In this document: in pieces, positions 30,110-37,683 of the stretch | Layout of the letters: each line of letters begins with the position of its first letter | Position numbering within the stretch: the first letter of the stretch is position 1 | DNA from: Pseudomonadota bacterium | GTDB lineage: Bacteria; Pseudomonadota; Gammaproteobacteria; Steroidobacterales; Steroidobacteraceae | Direction: 5' to 3' | Assembly: GCA_018241425.1 (NCBI GenBank) | Contig: JAFEDU010000001.1 | Span: 1-64,000 of the forward strand | DNA length: 64,000 bases | The notes under the pieces: generated by a model | The model's input: only the letters and a program-made list of their open reading frames with translations | Told to the model about the DNA's origin: nothing | Databases searched by the model: none | Translations under genes and position numbers: made by a program

Positions 30110-31152
30110 GCGCGAGCCCCGCTGTTGCCGCATCCGTGCCGATACTGCCGCAGGCCGGGGCGGTGCGCCTGAAGCTCTGGGTCGCCGGCTACCTCCTGAT
30201 CGGCGTCCTGCTCACGCTCCTGAGTCTCCTCATCGGCACGTCCTCGCTGCGCACCTCGCTCGCGTGGCTCGCGCACCCGCAGTCCCTCTCGGACACGGTG
30301 CTGTGGGAGATCCGCCTGCCGCGCGCGCTCGGCGCCTGGTGCGCCGGCGCGCTCCTGGGGCTCGGTGGCGCGCTCGCGCAGGGCGTGTTCCGCAACGCGC
30401 TCGCCGAGCCTTACCTCCTGGGCAGCGCGTCCGGTGCGGCCCTCGGGGTCACCGTCAGCCTCCTCATCGCCGACAGCTCGCTTACCGGGGTGGCGATCCT
30501 CGGGCAGCTGGGGCTCACGGGGGCGGCCTTCCTCGGGGCGTGCCTCGGGATCACGCTCACGCTCGCCCTGTCGCGCGGCGCACTCAGGACCCAGAGCCTC
30601 CTCCTCTCCGGGGTCGTGGTGGGGTTCCTCCTGAATGCCATCACCTCGCTCCTCCTGATGCGCTCGCCGGACACCTGGCGCGCCATGCAGTCCTTTCTCA
30701 TGGGCAGCACCGCGCTCGTGGGCTGGCATTCGACGGCATTGCTGGCGACGGGACTGCTCGTGTGCGTGATCCCGGCCGTGCTCCTCGCGCGTGGACTCGA
30801 CGCACTCACCCTGGGTGAGGACACCGCGCAGTCGCTGGGCGTCCCGGTGGCGCGCCTGCGCCTGGTCCTGCTCGGCATCCTGTCGCTGGCCACCGCAGCC
30901 TCCGTCAGCCAGCTCGGCACCGTCGGCTTCGTGGGCCTCGTCGCCCCGCACCTGGTGCGCGAGTCCGTCGCGGTGAACCAGCGCCAGCTGATGCTGGCGG
31001 CGAGCCTGTGCGGCGGCGCGCTGCTGGAGGCCGCGGACCTCCTCAGCCGCGCACTGCTGCGACCGGCGGAACTTCCCGTGGGCATCGTCACGGCCTGTCT
31101 CGGGGGCGCCTACCTGGTGCTCCTCCTGTGGCGCAGGGCGCAGCATGAGTGA
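30106..31152 (+). CDS. btuC: B12 ABC importer permease
   Basis: FecCD/BtuC-type permease of 348 residues with about ten transmembrane helices. Diagnostic stretches are LWEIRLPRALGAWCAGALLG, FRNALAEPYLLGSASGAALG (the loop contacting the ATPase and pore), and SQLGTVGFVGLVAPHLVR. The start is GTG 30106, overlapping the btuF stop by four bases; a longer reading from 30004 lies wholly inside btuF and was rejected. It overlaps btuD by eight bases. It forms the channel that brings corrinoids from BtuF to the cytoplasm. Confidence 0.93.
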   Translation: MSASPAVAASVPILPQAGAVRLKLWVAGYLLIGVLLTLLSLLIGTSSLRTSLAWLAHPQSLSDTVLWEIRLPRALGAWCAGALLGLGGALAQGVFRNALAEPYLLGSASGAALGVTVSLLIADSSLTGVAILGQLGLTGAAFLGACLGITLTLALSRGALRTQSLLLSGVVVGFLLNAITSLLLMRSPDTWRAMQSFLMGSTALVGWHSTALLATGLLVCVIPAVLLARGLDALTLGEDTAQSLGVPVARLRLVLLGILSLATAASVSQLGTVGFVGLVAPHLVRESVAVNQRQLMLAASLCGGALLEAADLLSRALLRPAELPVGIVTACLGGAYLVLLLWRRAQHE

Positions 31153-31960
31153 CTCCGGCACGGGAGCGGATTCGGTCCTCGAGTGCCGCGAACTCAGCGC
31201 CGGCTATGGCCGGCGCAAGGTTCTCAAGGATCTCAGCCTCAGGTTCGCGCGCGGCCGCGTGACGGCGGTCGTCGGCCCCAACGGCTGCGGCAAGTCGACA
31301 CTGCTGCGGGTGCTCGCGGGCCTGATGGCCCCCAACGCCGGGGCCGTCTGGCTGGGCGGCCATACGCTGCAACAACTGGAGCCGCGCGAGCGAGCGCGCC
31401 AGCTCGCCTGGCTCGCACAGACCGCCGAGGTCACCGACCTCACCGCACGCGATATGGTGTCGCTCGGGCGCTTCGCGCGCACCGGTTGGCTCAACCAGCA
31501 CGACGGCAAGGACGAGGCTGCGGTGGCGCGGGCGCTGGAAGCCACCGGGGCGCTGCACCTCGCGGCGCGACGGGTGGCGCGCCTGTCCGGCGGCGAGCGC
31601 CAGCGCGTGAGCCTTGCGCGCGTGCTCGCGGTCGGCGCCTCGGTGCTGCTGCTGGACGAACCCACCTCGCACCTGGATCCGCCACACCAGCTCGACGTCC
31701 TGCGCACGCTCAGGTCGCAGGCCCACGGCTGCGGCGCGACGATCATCGCGGTCATCCACGACCTGTCCCTCGCGCTGATGGCCGATGAGCTCGTGGTGAT
31801 GGGCGAAGAGGGTCTCGTCGGGCACGGCAGCCGCGCCGCGACGCTGGCGGGGGACTGGTTGTCGCGCGCGTTCGGCACGCCCATCTCGGTCGTCGAGGTC
31901 GATGGCATGCCCCTGTGGCGTCCGCATCCGTCCGGGCCCGGGCGCGACCTTCGGTCCTAG
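31145..31960 (+). CDS. btuD: B12 ABC importer ATPase
   Basis: ABC ATPase of 271 residues with Walker A VVGPNGCGKST, Q-loop region LAWLAQTAEVTD, signature LSGGERQRVSLARVLA, Walker B VLLLDEPTSHLD and switch histidine AVIHDLS. It belongs to the FecE/BtuD group. The coding sequence overlaps btuC, and the next gene starts directly after its stop codon, which shows tight coupling. It powers BtuCDF uptake. Confidence 0.94.
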   Translation: MSDSGTGADSVLECRELSAGYGRRKVLKDLSLRFARGRVTAVVGPNGCGKSTLLRVLAGLMAPNAGAVWLGGHTLQQLEPRERARQLAWLAQTAEVTDLTARDMVSLGRFARTGWLNQHDGKDEAAVARALEATGALHLAARRVARLSGGERQRVSLARVLAVGASVLLLDEPTSHLDPPHQLDVLRTLRSQAHGCGATIIAVIHDLSLALMADELVVMGEEGLVGHGSRAATLAGDWLSRAFGTPISVVEVDGMPLWRPHPSGPGRDLRS

Positions 31961-32902
31961 GTGGCTTCCGTGTACGCGCTGCCGGTCCCTGCGCTCGCGC
32001 TTGCCGTCGCGCTCCTGCTGGATCGCCACGGAGAACCGCCGGCGCTGCTGCACCCGGTGGTGTGGATGGGCAGGGGGCTCGGCGCGCTCGGCGCACCCTG
32101 GCCCGGGCGCACCCCGGCAGCGGCGTTCATGCGCGGCGTGGCCGCCTGGTGGCTGGGCGCCCTGGCCGTGACCGGGTGCGCGCTCCTGGTGGGCGCAGGC
32201 GCGCAGCAGCTAGGGCAGCGCGCAAGCGGGGGTGTCGGGCTCGTGGTCCTCGTGCTGGCGCTTGCACTCAAGCCCCTGTTCGCGTGGCACATGCTGGTCT
32301 TGGAGGTGAGCCGCGTGGGTGAGATGCTGGAGGAAGCGGGGATCGAGGCAGCCCGCGTCCAGCTGTCGCGCCTGGTGAGCCGCGACACGCGCGCGCTCAC
32401 GGCAACCGAGGTGCGCGAGAGCGCGCTCGAGAGCCTGGCCGAGAACTTCAACGACTCCTTCGTCGCGCCCCTGTTCTGGTTCGTTCTCGGCGGGCTGCCC
32501 GCGGCGGCGCTTTATCGCTTCGCCAACACCGCCGATGCGCTGTGGGGTTACCGGGGAACCTGGGAGTGGGCCGGAAAGTGGGCGGCGCGCGCCGACGATG
32601 TCCTGTCCTACCTGCCCGCACGACTGTCCGCGCTCTTCATGGCCCTCGCGGCGCTGCGTATCCCGAGGGGCCTCGCGTCCGTCGCCCGCGTCACGCCCTC
32701 GCCGAACGGCGGCTGGCCGATGGGGGCGATGGCGCTGCTCCTCGGCGTCCGGCTGACCAAGCCCGGCGTGTATGCCCTGAATGCCGGCGGCGGTGCCGTC
32801 GATGCGGGCCGGTTCGCCGCAGGACTCGCGCTGGGCTCGCGGGCCGCGACCCTCGCCGCGCTGGTCGCACTCGGTGCCCTGATCGCGCAGTCGCGATGGT
32901 GA
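31961..32902 (+). CDS. cbiB: Adenosylcobinamide-phosphate synthase
   Basis: CbiB/CobD, an integral membrane enzyme of 313 residues that attaches (R)-1-amino-2-propanol phosphate (or its precursor) to adenosylcobyric acid. Family blocks are LDRHGEPPALLHPVVWMGR near the N-terminus, SRDTRALTATEVRESALESL, NFNDSFVAPLFWF, and RFANTADALWGYRGTWEWAGKWAARADD (shown in part). The GTG start follows the btuD stop without a gap; GTG 31970 is an alternative. It overlaps cobQ by seven bases. Confidence 0.93.
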   Translation: MASVYALPVPALALAVALLLDRHGEPPALLHPVVWMGRGLGALGAPWPGRTPAAAFMRGVAAWWLGALAVTGCALLVGAGAQQLGQRASGGVGLVVLVLALALKPLFAWHMLVLEVSRVGEMLEEAGIEAARVQLSRLVSRDTRALTATEVRESALESLAENFNDSFVAPLFWFVLGGLPAAALYRFANTADALWGYRGTWEWAGKWAARADDVLSYLPARLSALFMALAALRIPRGLASVARVTPSPNGGWPMGAMALLLGVRLTKPGVYALNAGGGAVDAGRFAAGLALGSRAATLAALVALGALIAQSRW

Positions 32903-34338
32903 GTCCCGGCACGCGCCCGGCGCGCACGCTCATGGTCGCGGGCACGACCAGCGGGGCGGGCAAGAGTCTCCTGACTACTGCGCTCGCGCGCTACTACGCC
33001 CGGGCCGGACTCAAGGTCGCGCCGTTCAAGGCCCAGAACATGAGCAACAACGCCCGGGTGGTCGAGGGCGGGGAGATGGGCAGCGCCCAGTACCTGCAGG
33101 CCCTCGCGGCCCGCGCGGTCCCCGAGGTGCGGATGAACCCGGTCCTGCTCAAGCCCGAGAGCGATACCGCAAGCCAGGTCGTCGTGCTCGGCCAGCGCCA
33201 CCAGGCATTCGGCCGGCTCGCATGGCGCGAGCGTGCCCGCGCGCTGTGGCCGCTGGTGCAGGACTGCCTCGATCAGCTGCGGCAGGAGAACGACCTCGTG
33301 ATCCTGGAGGGCGCCGGCTCGCCGGCCGAGATCAATCTCATGGACAGCGATATCGTGAACCTGCGCCTGGCCGAGGTGGCCGGGGCTCGGACGCTGCTCG
33401 TGTGCGACATCGATCGCGGCGGCGCCTTTGCGCACCTGTACGGCACCTGGCTCCTGGTGAGCGAGGCCCAGCGGCGGCTGATCCACGGTTTTGTGCTGAA
33501 CAAGTTCCGGGGCGATGCGGGCCTGCTTGCCCCGGCCCCCGAGCGCCTGCGCGAGCTGACCGGCGTACCGGTGCTCGGCGTGCTGCCGATGTGGCGTGAG
33601 CATGGGCTGCCCGAGGAAGATGGCGTGTTCGAGGACGGCAGCACCGGTGCGGGATTGCGCATCGGCGTCGTTGCCTACCCGCGCATCAGCAACCTGGACG
33701 AGTTTGCACCGCTCAGGCGCATGCCGGGCGTGGCGCTCGCGTGGGTGCGCACCGCCGCCGGGCTCTCCGCGTGCGACCTCGTCATCCTGCCCGGATCCAA
33801 GCACGTGCCCGCGGACCTCGCGTGGCTGCGCGCCCAGGGACTGGAACCCGCGCTGCGCTCGCACGTCGCCGCCGGGCGGCCGCTGCTCGCCGTGTGCGGC
33901 GGGCTGCAGATGCTCGGCGGGGCGCTGCGCGACCCGGACGGCGTCGAGGGCGAAGGGCAGGGGCTCGGGCTCCTGCCGCTCCTCACCGAGTACGAGTCGC
34001 AGAAGCGCTACCGGCGGGGTCGCTACGCCTTTCAGGGCCTCTCGGGCTACTGGTCGGCGCTCTCGGGGGTGGACTTCGAGGGATACGAGATCCGCCACGG
34101 GCGCACACACCGCGATCCTGCCGGGGCGGCGGATGCCACGGAAGTCCTCGCCGACGGGCTCGGCTGGCAGAGCGGCCCCGTGCTTGCCCTCTATGCGCAC
34201 GGCCTGTTTGAGAATGCCGGCGTTCTGCGCGCGCTGTTCGGGCACGCGGTCCCGACGCTCGAGGAGACGTTCGAGGGGCTCGCGGATTTCGTCGCCGAAC
34301 ATCTCGGTAGGGATACCCTGGACAGCCTGATCCGCTGA
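32896..34338 (+). CDS. cobQ: Adenosylcobyric acid synthase (glutamine-hydrolysing)
   Basis: CobQ/CbiP, 480 residues, makes the four amide groups at b, d, e and g of the corrin ring using glutamine and ATP. The N-terminal synthetase domain has the P-loop-like MVAGTTSGAGKSLLTTALA and FKAQNMSNNARVV, then DIDRGGAFAHLYGTW. The C-terminal class I glutamine amidotransferase domain has the nucleophilic Cys in LLAVCGGLQMLGG and the His in LYAHGLFEN. The start is ATG 32896, with GTG 32899 as an alternative. It is the last gene of the B12 operon. Its presence without ring-synthesis genes means either that the ring genes are elsewhere or that incomplete corrinoids are salvaged. Confidence 0.95.
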   Translation: MVSPGTRPARTLMVAGTTSGAGKSLLTTALARYYARAGLKVAPFKAQNMSNNARVVEGGEMGSAQYLQALAARAVPEVRMNPVLLKPESDTASQVVVLGQRHQAFGRLAWRERARALWPLVQDCLDQLRQENDLVILEGAGSPAEINLMDSDIVNLRLAEVAGARTLLVCDIDRGGAFAHLYGTWLLVSEAQRRLIHGFVLNKFRGDAGLLAPAPERLRELTGVPVLGVLPMWREHGLPEEDGVFEDGSTGAGLRIGVVAYPRISNLDEFAPLRRMPGVALAWVRTAAGLSACDLVILPGSKHVPADLAWLRAQGLEPALRSHVAAGRPLLAVCGGLQMLGGALRDPDGVEGEGQGLGLLPLLTEYESQKRYRRGRYAFQGLSGYWSALSGVDFEGYEIRHGRTHRDPAGAADATEVLADGLGWQSGPVLALYAHGLFENAGVLRALFGHAVPTLEETFEGLADFVAEHLGRDTLDSLIR

Positions 34339-34364
34339 ACGACCGTCATGGCAGGAGTTCGACG

Positions 34365-34700
34365 ATGACGCCCGCAACATTCCGTAAGCTCGCGCTGGAC
34401 CTTCCGGAGGCAAAAGAGTCCGAGCACGTCGGGCACCCAGACTTCCGCGTTCGCAAGAAGGTGTTTGCCACGCTCGGTTATCCGGATGCGGCGTGGGGCA
34501 TGGTCAAACTGACGCCCGCGCAGCAGCGGGCGCTGGTGCGCGCCCACCCGGCCGTGTTCAGGCCCGTGAAGGGCGGGTGGGGTCTCAAGGGGGCGACCAA
34601 CGTGAAGTTGCGTGCCGCAACCGTGGCCGTCCTGCGCCCGGCACTCGAGGCCGCCTGGAATAATTCCGCCCCTGCTGCTCTGGCGCGCACGGCGCCATAG
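34365..34700 (+). CDS. MmcQ/YjbR family protein
   Basis: Small protein of 111 residues in the MmcQ/YjbR family (CyaY-like fold, probable DNA-binding). Typical motifs are LALDLPEAKESEHVGHPDFRV (shown in part), FATLGYPD and a WGLKGATNVKL ending helix. The function is unknown in most members. It begins 26 bases after cobQ and may be co-transcribed, but it has no known part in B12 synthesis. Confidence 0.82.
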   Translation: MTPATFRKLALDLPEAKESEHVGHPDFRVRKKVFATLGYPDAAWGMVKLTPAQQRALVRAHPAVFRPVKGGWGLKGATNVKLRAATVAVLRPALEAAWNNSAPAALARTAP

Positions 34701-34721
34701 CGGCACTCCCGCGGGGCTGGC

Positions 34722-35744
34722 CTACCGCTTGCGGCGCTGCGCCCGGCGGAAGGCCGCGGGACTCAGCTTCTTCCGGCGCCGGAAGGCGCGCGAGAAACTC
34801 GCGGTCTCCGCGTAACCGACCGCGAGCGCCACGGAAGCCACCGGCGCGTCCTCCTCCAGGAGCAGCCGCTCCGCGCGGTGCAGGCGGCGCTCGGCGAGCA
34901 GCTCGCGGAAGTTGGCTTCTTCCGCATGCAGGCGCCGGATGAGGGTCGAGATCGAAACGCCCAGCTCGCCGGCGATCTGCGCCTGGGAGCAGGTCGCATC
35001 CGCCAGGTGCAGGTCGATCAGCTCCATGACCCGGCCGCGGAAGCTGCGCGGCGTTGCGCGGCGGGCCGAGAGCGCGTCCAGGTGCGAGGTGAGGATCGGG
35101 TTCAGGAGCTGCGTACGCCGCCGGCTGCGCACGTTGAAGCCCTCGCGCCGGTAGACGAGCGCGTTGAAGGGCTGGTCGAAGTACACGTCGCACCCAAAGC
35201 AGTCGCGGTAGGCCGCGTAGCGGCCCGCCTGGCGGTGCTCGAAGCACACCAGGCGCGGCCCCACGTGTCCGTCGGAGTACAGCCGGGTGAGGTTGTGCAT
35301 GGCGGCCACCGAATACTCGGAGTCCTGCCGGCGCCTGCCGATGTCCTCGTCGTTGATGCGGTACTGGAACGTGACGGCGTTGCCATCGAGCTGCAGGCGG
35401 ATGGTCGTGTCGTCCTGCAGCGCATCCAGGTGCGCGCAGAAGCCCTCGTAGGCATCCAGCAGCGATGCCCCGCTCATGAACAGGTAGCCCAGGGCCCCGA
35501 GGTTGCCGGGCTCGTCGAAGTGCCCGAGCCTGAGCCCGAGGTGGGTCTCGCTCCCGGAGCGGGCGGCCTGCTCGAACATGTCCACGTACGCGGCCAGCGG
35601 GATCATGGCCCCCGGTCCCTCGGTGCGGGGAAGGGCGACGCCGCGGGCTTTCAGCTCGGCTTCCGCGCTCAGGCCGTTCGCCGCCATCCACTCGAACAGC
35701 GGCTCGATCAGCTGCACGGCGATGCGGGGCGCGGCGCCTGGCAT
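34722..35744 (-). CDS. AraC-family regulator (OruR/ArgR-like, with Arabinose_bd-type domain)
   Basis: Transcription factor of 340 residues. The N-terminal ligand-sensing domain has LFEWMAANGLSAEAEL and SETHLGLRLGHF, typical of the group with an Arabinose_bd-type (PF12625) domain. The C-terminal AraC double helix-turn-helix (about 235-335) contains SQAQIAGELGVSISTLIRRL and VASVALAVGYAETASFSRAF. It starts eight bases after the stop of the FAH-family gene on the same strand, so the two form an operon. It likely responds to a catabolic intermediate and controls the FAH gene and the divergent decarboxylase-like gene. Confidence 0.88.
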   Translation of the reverse strand: MPGAAPRIAVQLIEPLFEWMAANGLSAEAELKARGVALPRTEGPGAMIPLAAYVDMFEQAARSGSETHLGLRLGHFDEPGNLGALGYLFMSGASLLDAYEGFCAHLDALQDDTTIRLQLDGNAVTFQYRINDEDIGRRRQDSEYSVAAMHNLTRLYSDGHVGPRLVCFEHRQAGRYAAYRDCFGCDVYFDQPFNALVYRREGFNVRSRRRTQLLNPILTSHLDALSARRATPRSFRGRVMELIDLHLADATCSQAQIAGELGVSISTLIRRLHAEEANFRELLAERRLHRAERLLLEEDAPVASVALAVGYAETASFSRAFRRRKKLSPAAFRRAQRRKR

Positions 35745-35752
35745 CGTAAGGC

Positions 35753-36634
35753 TTACTTCACCGTCGATTCGTAGTGCTGGGCGCCCGGGCCGCGCGGCGC
35801 GCGCTTGCCGCGGTGCTCCCAGTCTCCGCCCATCGCGGTCGAGAGGACTTCCTCGGAGGCGGAGGGCTGTGCGCCGCAGTCGTCGCGGATGGGGATCCCG
35901 CCCTCGACGATGCGGTTCGCAAGGCGCCCCAGCCCCTCGACTTCCACCTCTACCAGGTCACCGGGCACCACCGGGCGGCTGCCCGCCGGGGTTCCCGACA
36001 GGAGCACGTCGCCCGGCTCGAGGGTGATGGTGCGGGCGATGTCGGCGACCAGGTAGTGCATGTCCCACTCCATCTCCGCGGTGCTGCCCTCCTGGCGCAG
36101 CACGCCGTTGACGTAGGTGCGCAGCACCTTGTCGCGGAAGTCCCATCCCTCGGTTAGCCCGGGGCCGATGGGGCAGAGTGTGTCCGCGCCCTTCACGCGC
36201 AGCATCGAGCCGGCGTCGGTATCGCGGAAGTCGTGCAGCCCGTAGTCGTTGGCGATGCTGTAGCCGGCAATATAGGCGCCGGCCTCCGCCGGGGCGACGT
36301 TGCGGCAGGTCCGGCCGATGACGATGGCGATCTCGCCCTCGTAGTTGAGGTACTGGCAGCGCGGCGGGCGCACGATCGCCCCGCCGTGGGCGTTCAGGGC
36401 CGACACCGGCTTGTGGAAGTAGGTCGGCGCCGGCGGCAGGCGCGTCATGAACTCCCGCACCCGGCTCGAGTAGTTCAGGTGCACGCAGATGATCTTGCTC
36501 GGGCGGCAGGGCGGCAGGTGCTGCGCCTCGCGCACCCCGATGCTGCGACCGTCGCGCGTGCGCAGTTCGTCCCCCTCCCGCACGGCGAGGATCGGGTAGC
36601 CCTCGAGGAGGATGCGGCGGTATTCGGTGCTCAT
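35753..36634 (-). CDS. Fumarylacetoacetate hydrolase family enzyme (HpaG-like)
   Basis: Enzyme of 293 residues in the FAH superfamily, which cleaves or isomerises C-C bonds in ring-fission products. The metal site is recognisable: YLNYEGEIAIVIGRTC gives two glutamates and ANDYGLHDFRDTDAG an aspartate. LLSGTPAGSRPVVPGDLVEVEVEG is the conserved C-terminal block. It is closest in style to 2-hydroxyhepta-2,4-diene-1,7-dioate isomerase / 5-carboxymethyl decarboxylases of the homoprotocatechuate pathway. ATG 36634 (M-S-T-E-Y) is preferred to the earlier codon at 36685. A 35-residue tail after the fold is basic and unusual. Confidence 0.85.
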   Translation of the reverse strand: MSTEYRRILLEGYPILAVREGDELRTRDGRSIGVREAQHLPPCRPSKIICVHLNYSSRVREFMTRLPPAPTYFHKPVSALNAHGGAIVRPPRCQYLNYEGEIAIVIGRTCRNVAPAEAGAYIAGYSIANDYGLHDFRDTDAGSMLRVKGADTLCPIGPGLTEGWDFRDKVLRTYVNGVLRQEGSTAEMEWDMHYLVADIARTITLEPGDVLLSGTPAGSRPVVPGDLVEVEVEGLGRLANRIVEGGIPIRDDCGAQPSASEEVLSTAMGGDWEHRGKRAPRGPGAQHYESTVK

Positions 36635-36801
36635 GGCGATGGCGGCCCTGTGGATGGCGGAAGTCGCGCGGGCAGCGGCCCGCACCCCGGCAGCAGGGTG
36701 GGGCGTGATGCCCTGCCGGTGCTTGGCACTCCCGGACAGTGCTCCGGATTGGCCGCTCCTGCCAAGGGAGGGGCCCGGGGCCTCGGCTATAAACTGAAGG
36801 C

Positions 36802-37596
36802 ATGAAGGGTCTTTTCTATCCCCGGACGCCCTCCGGGAAAGCCTCGATCGTGCCGCCGGTCCCCTGGCATTACTCCGGGGAGCTGATCACCTTCGAGTAC
36901 CGCACCGACCCCGCCGTCATCGCCGCGCTGCTGCCGGAGGGATTCGAGCCCGCCCGGGAGGATCCGGGTGCGGTCGCGGCGATCTGGGCGGACTGGCAGA
37001 GCTGCTCGGATACCGGGGGCGAGATCACCGACCCGGTGCGCGGCCAGTACAAGGAGATGTTCTTCGTGGTGCGCTGCCTCTTCCAGGGGCAGCCGTACTC
37101 GCGCTGCATCTACATCTGGGTCGACAAGGAATTCGCGATGCTGCGTGGGCAGCACCAGGGGTACCCGAAGAAGCTCGGCTCGATCCACATGTCACGTCCC
37201 GCCTACGTCGGCCGGGGCGGCCCGCACCTTGCGCCCGGGCAGCGCTTCGGGGTGTCGCTCGCCGCCTTCGACCGGCGCCTCGCCGAGGGCGTGCTCACCC
37301 TGGGTGATCCCTGCGAGCGCCCCGGCTTCGTCAACGCGCTGCCGATGGCGCACAACCGCTGGCTGCCGGCCATCGAGACCGACGGCACCGACAGCCTCAA
37401 CGAGGTGGTCACGATGTCGAGCTTCGACGTCACCCTCGGGCGCTGCTTCCGCGGGGAGTTCGAGCTCACGCTCTACGACTCGCCGGTCGAGGAGCTGCTG
37501 GCCATCGCACCGAGGGAAAAGATCGCCGCCTACTGGCACGAGGTCGGCGCGTCCTGGCGCGCCGGGCGCACGCTCGCGCGCCGCAACCTCGCATGA
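36802..37596 (+). CDS. Acetoacetate decarboxylase family protein
   Basis: Protein of 264 residues in the ADC superfamily. IYIWVDKEFAMLRGQHQGYP and the following KKLG contain the lysine pair (about K123/K124) that aligns with the Schiff-base lysine region of acetoacetate decarboxylase; PEGFEPA and EYRTDPAVIAALLP are further family landmarks. Members of this branch are often not true acetoacetate decarboxylases but act on other beta-keto acids, aldol condensations or dehydrations. The gene diverges from the FAH hydrolase. A TATAAA (36788-36793) lies just before the start and would give a very short leader if used as a -10 box. Confidence 0.8.
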   Translation: MKGLFYPRTPSGKASIVPPVPWHYSGELITFEYRTDPAVIAALLPEGFEPAREDPGAVAAIWADWQSCSDTGGEITDPVRGQYKEMFFVVRCLFQGQPYSRCIYIWVDKEFAMLRGQHQGYPKKLGSIHMSRPAYVGRGGPHLAPGQRFGVSLAAFDRRLAEGVLTLGDPCERPGFVNALPMAHNRWLPAIETDGTDSLNEVVTMSSFDVTLGRCFRGEFELTLYDSPVEELLAIAPREKIAAYWHEVGASWRAGRTLARRNLA

Positions 37597-37614
37597 ACGT
37601 TCTCTAAGGGGAGT

Positions 37615-37635
37615 CCCGGCGCACATAACGCCGGG
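37615..37635 (+). terminator. Hairpin after the ADC-family gene
   Basis: CCCGGCG and CGCCGGG form a perfect seven-pair stem around the loop CACATAA. There is no T run, so the role as a terminator is tentative. It may also protect the upstream messenger, since the TonB-receptor gene starts 49 bases further on. Confidence 0.4.
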
Positions 37636-37683
37636 CGGTCGCCGGACCGCTTGATCCGGTCACGACAAAGAGGCTCAAGTCCT

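Noticed and set aside
32608..34413. A 601-codon minus-strand frame
   Set aside because: It is antisense to cbiB and cobQ, which are certain; the composition is typical of a shadow frame.
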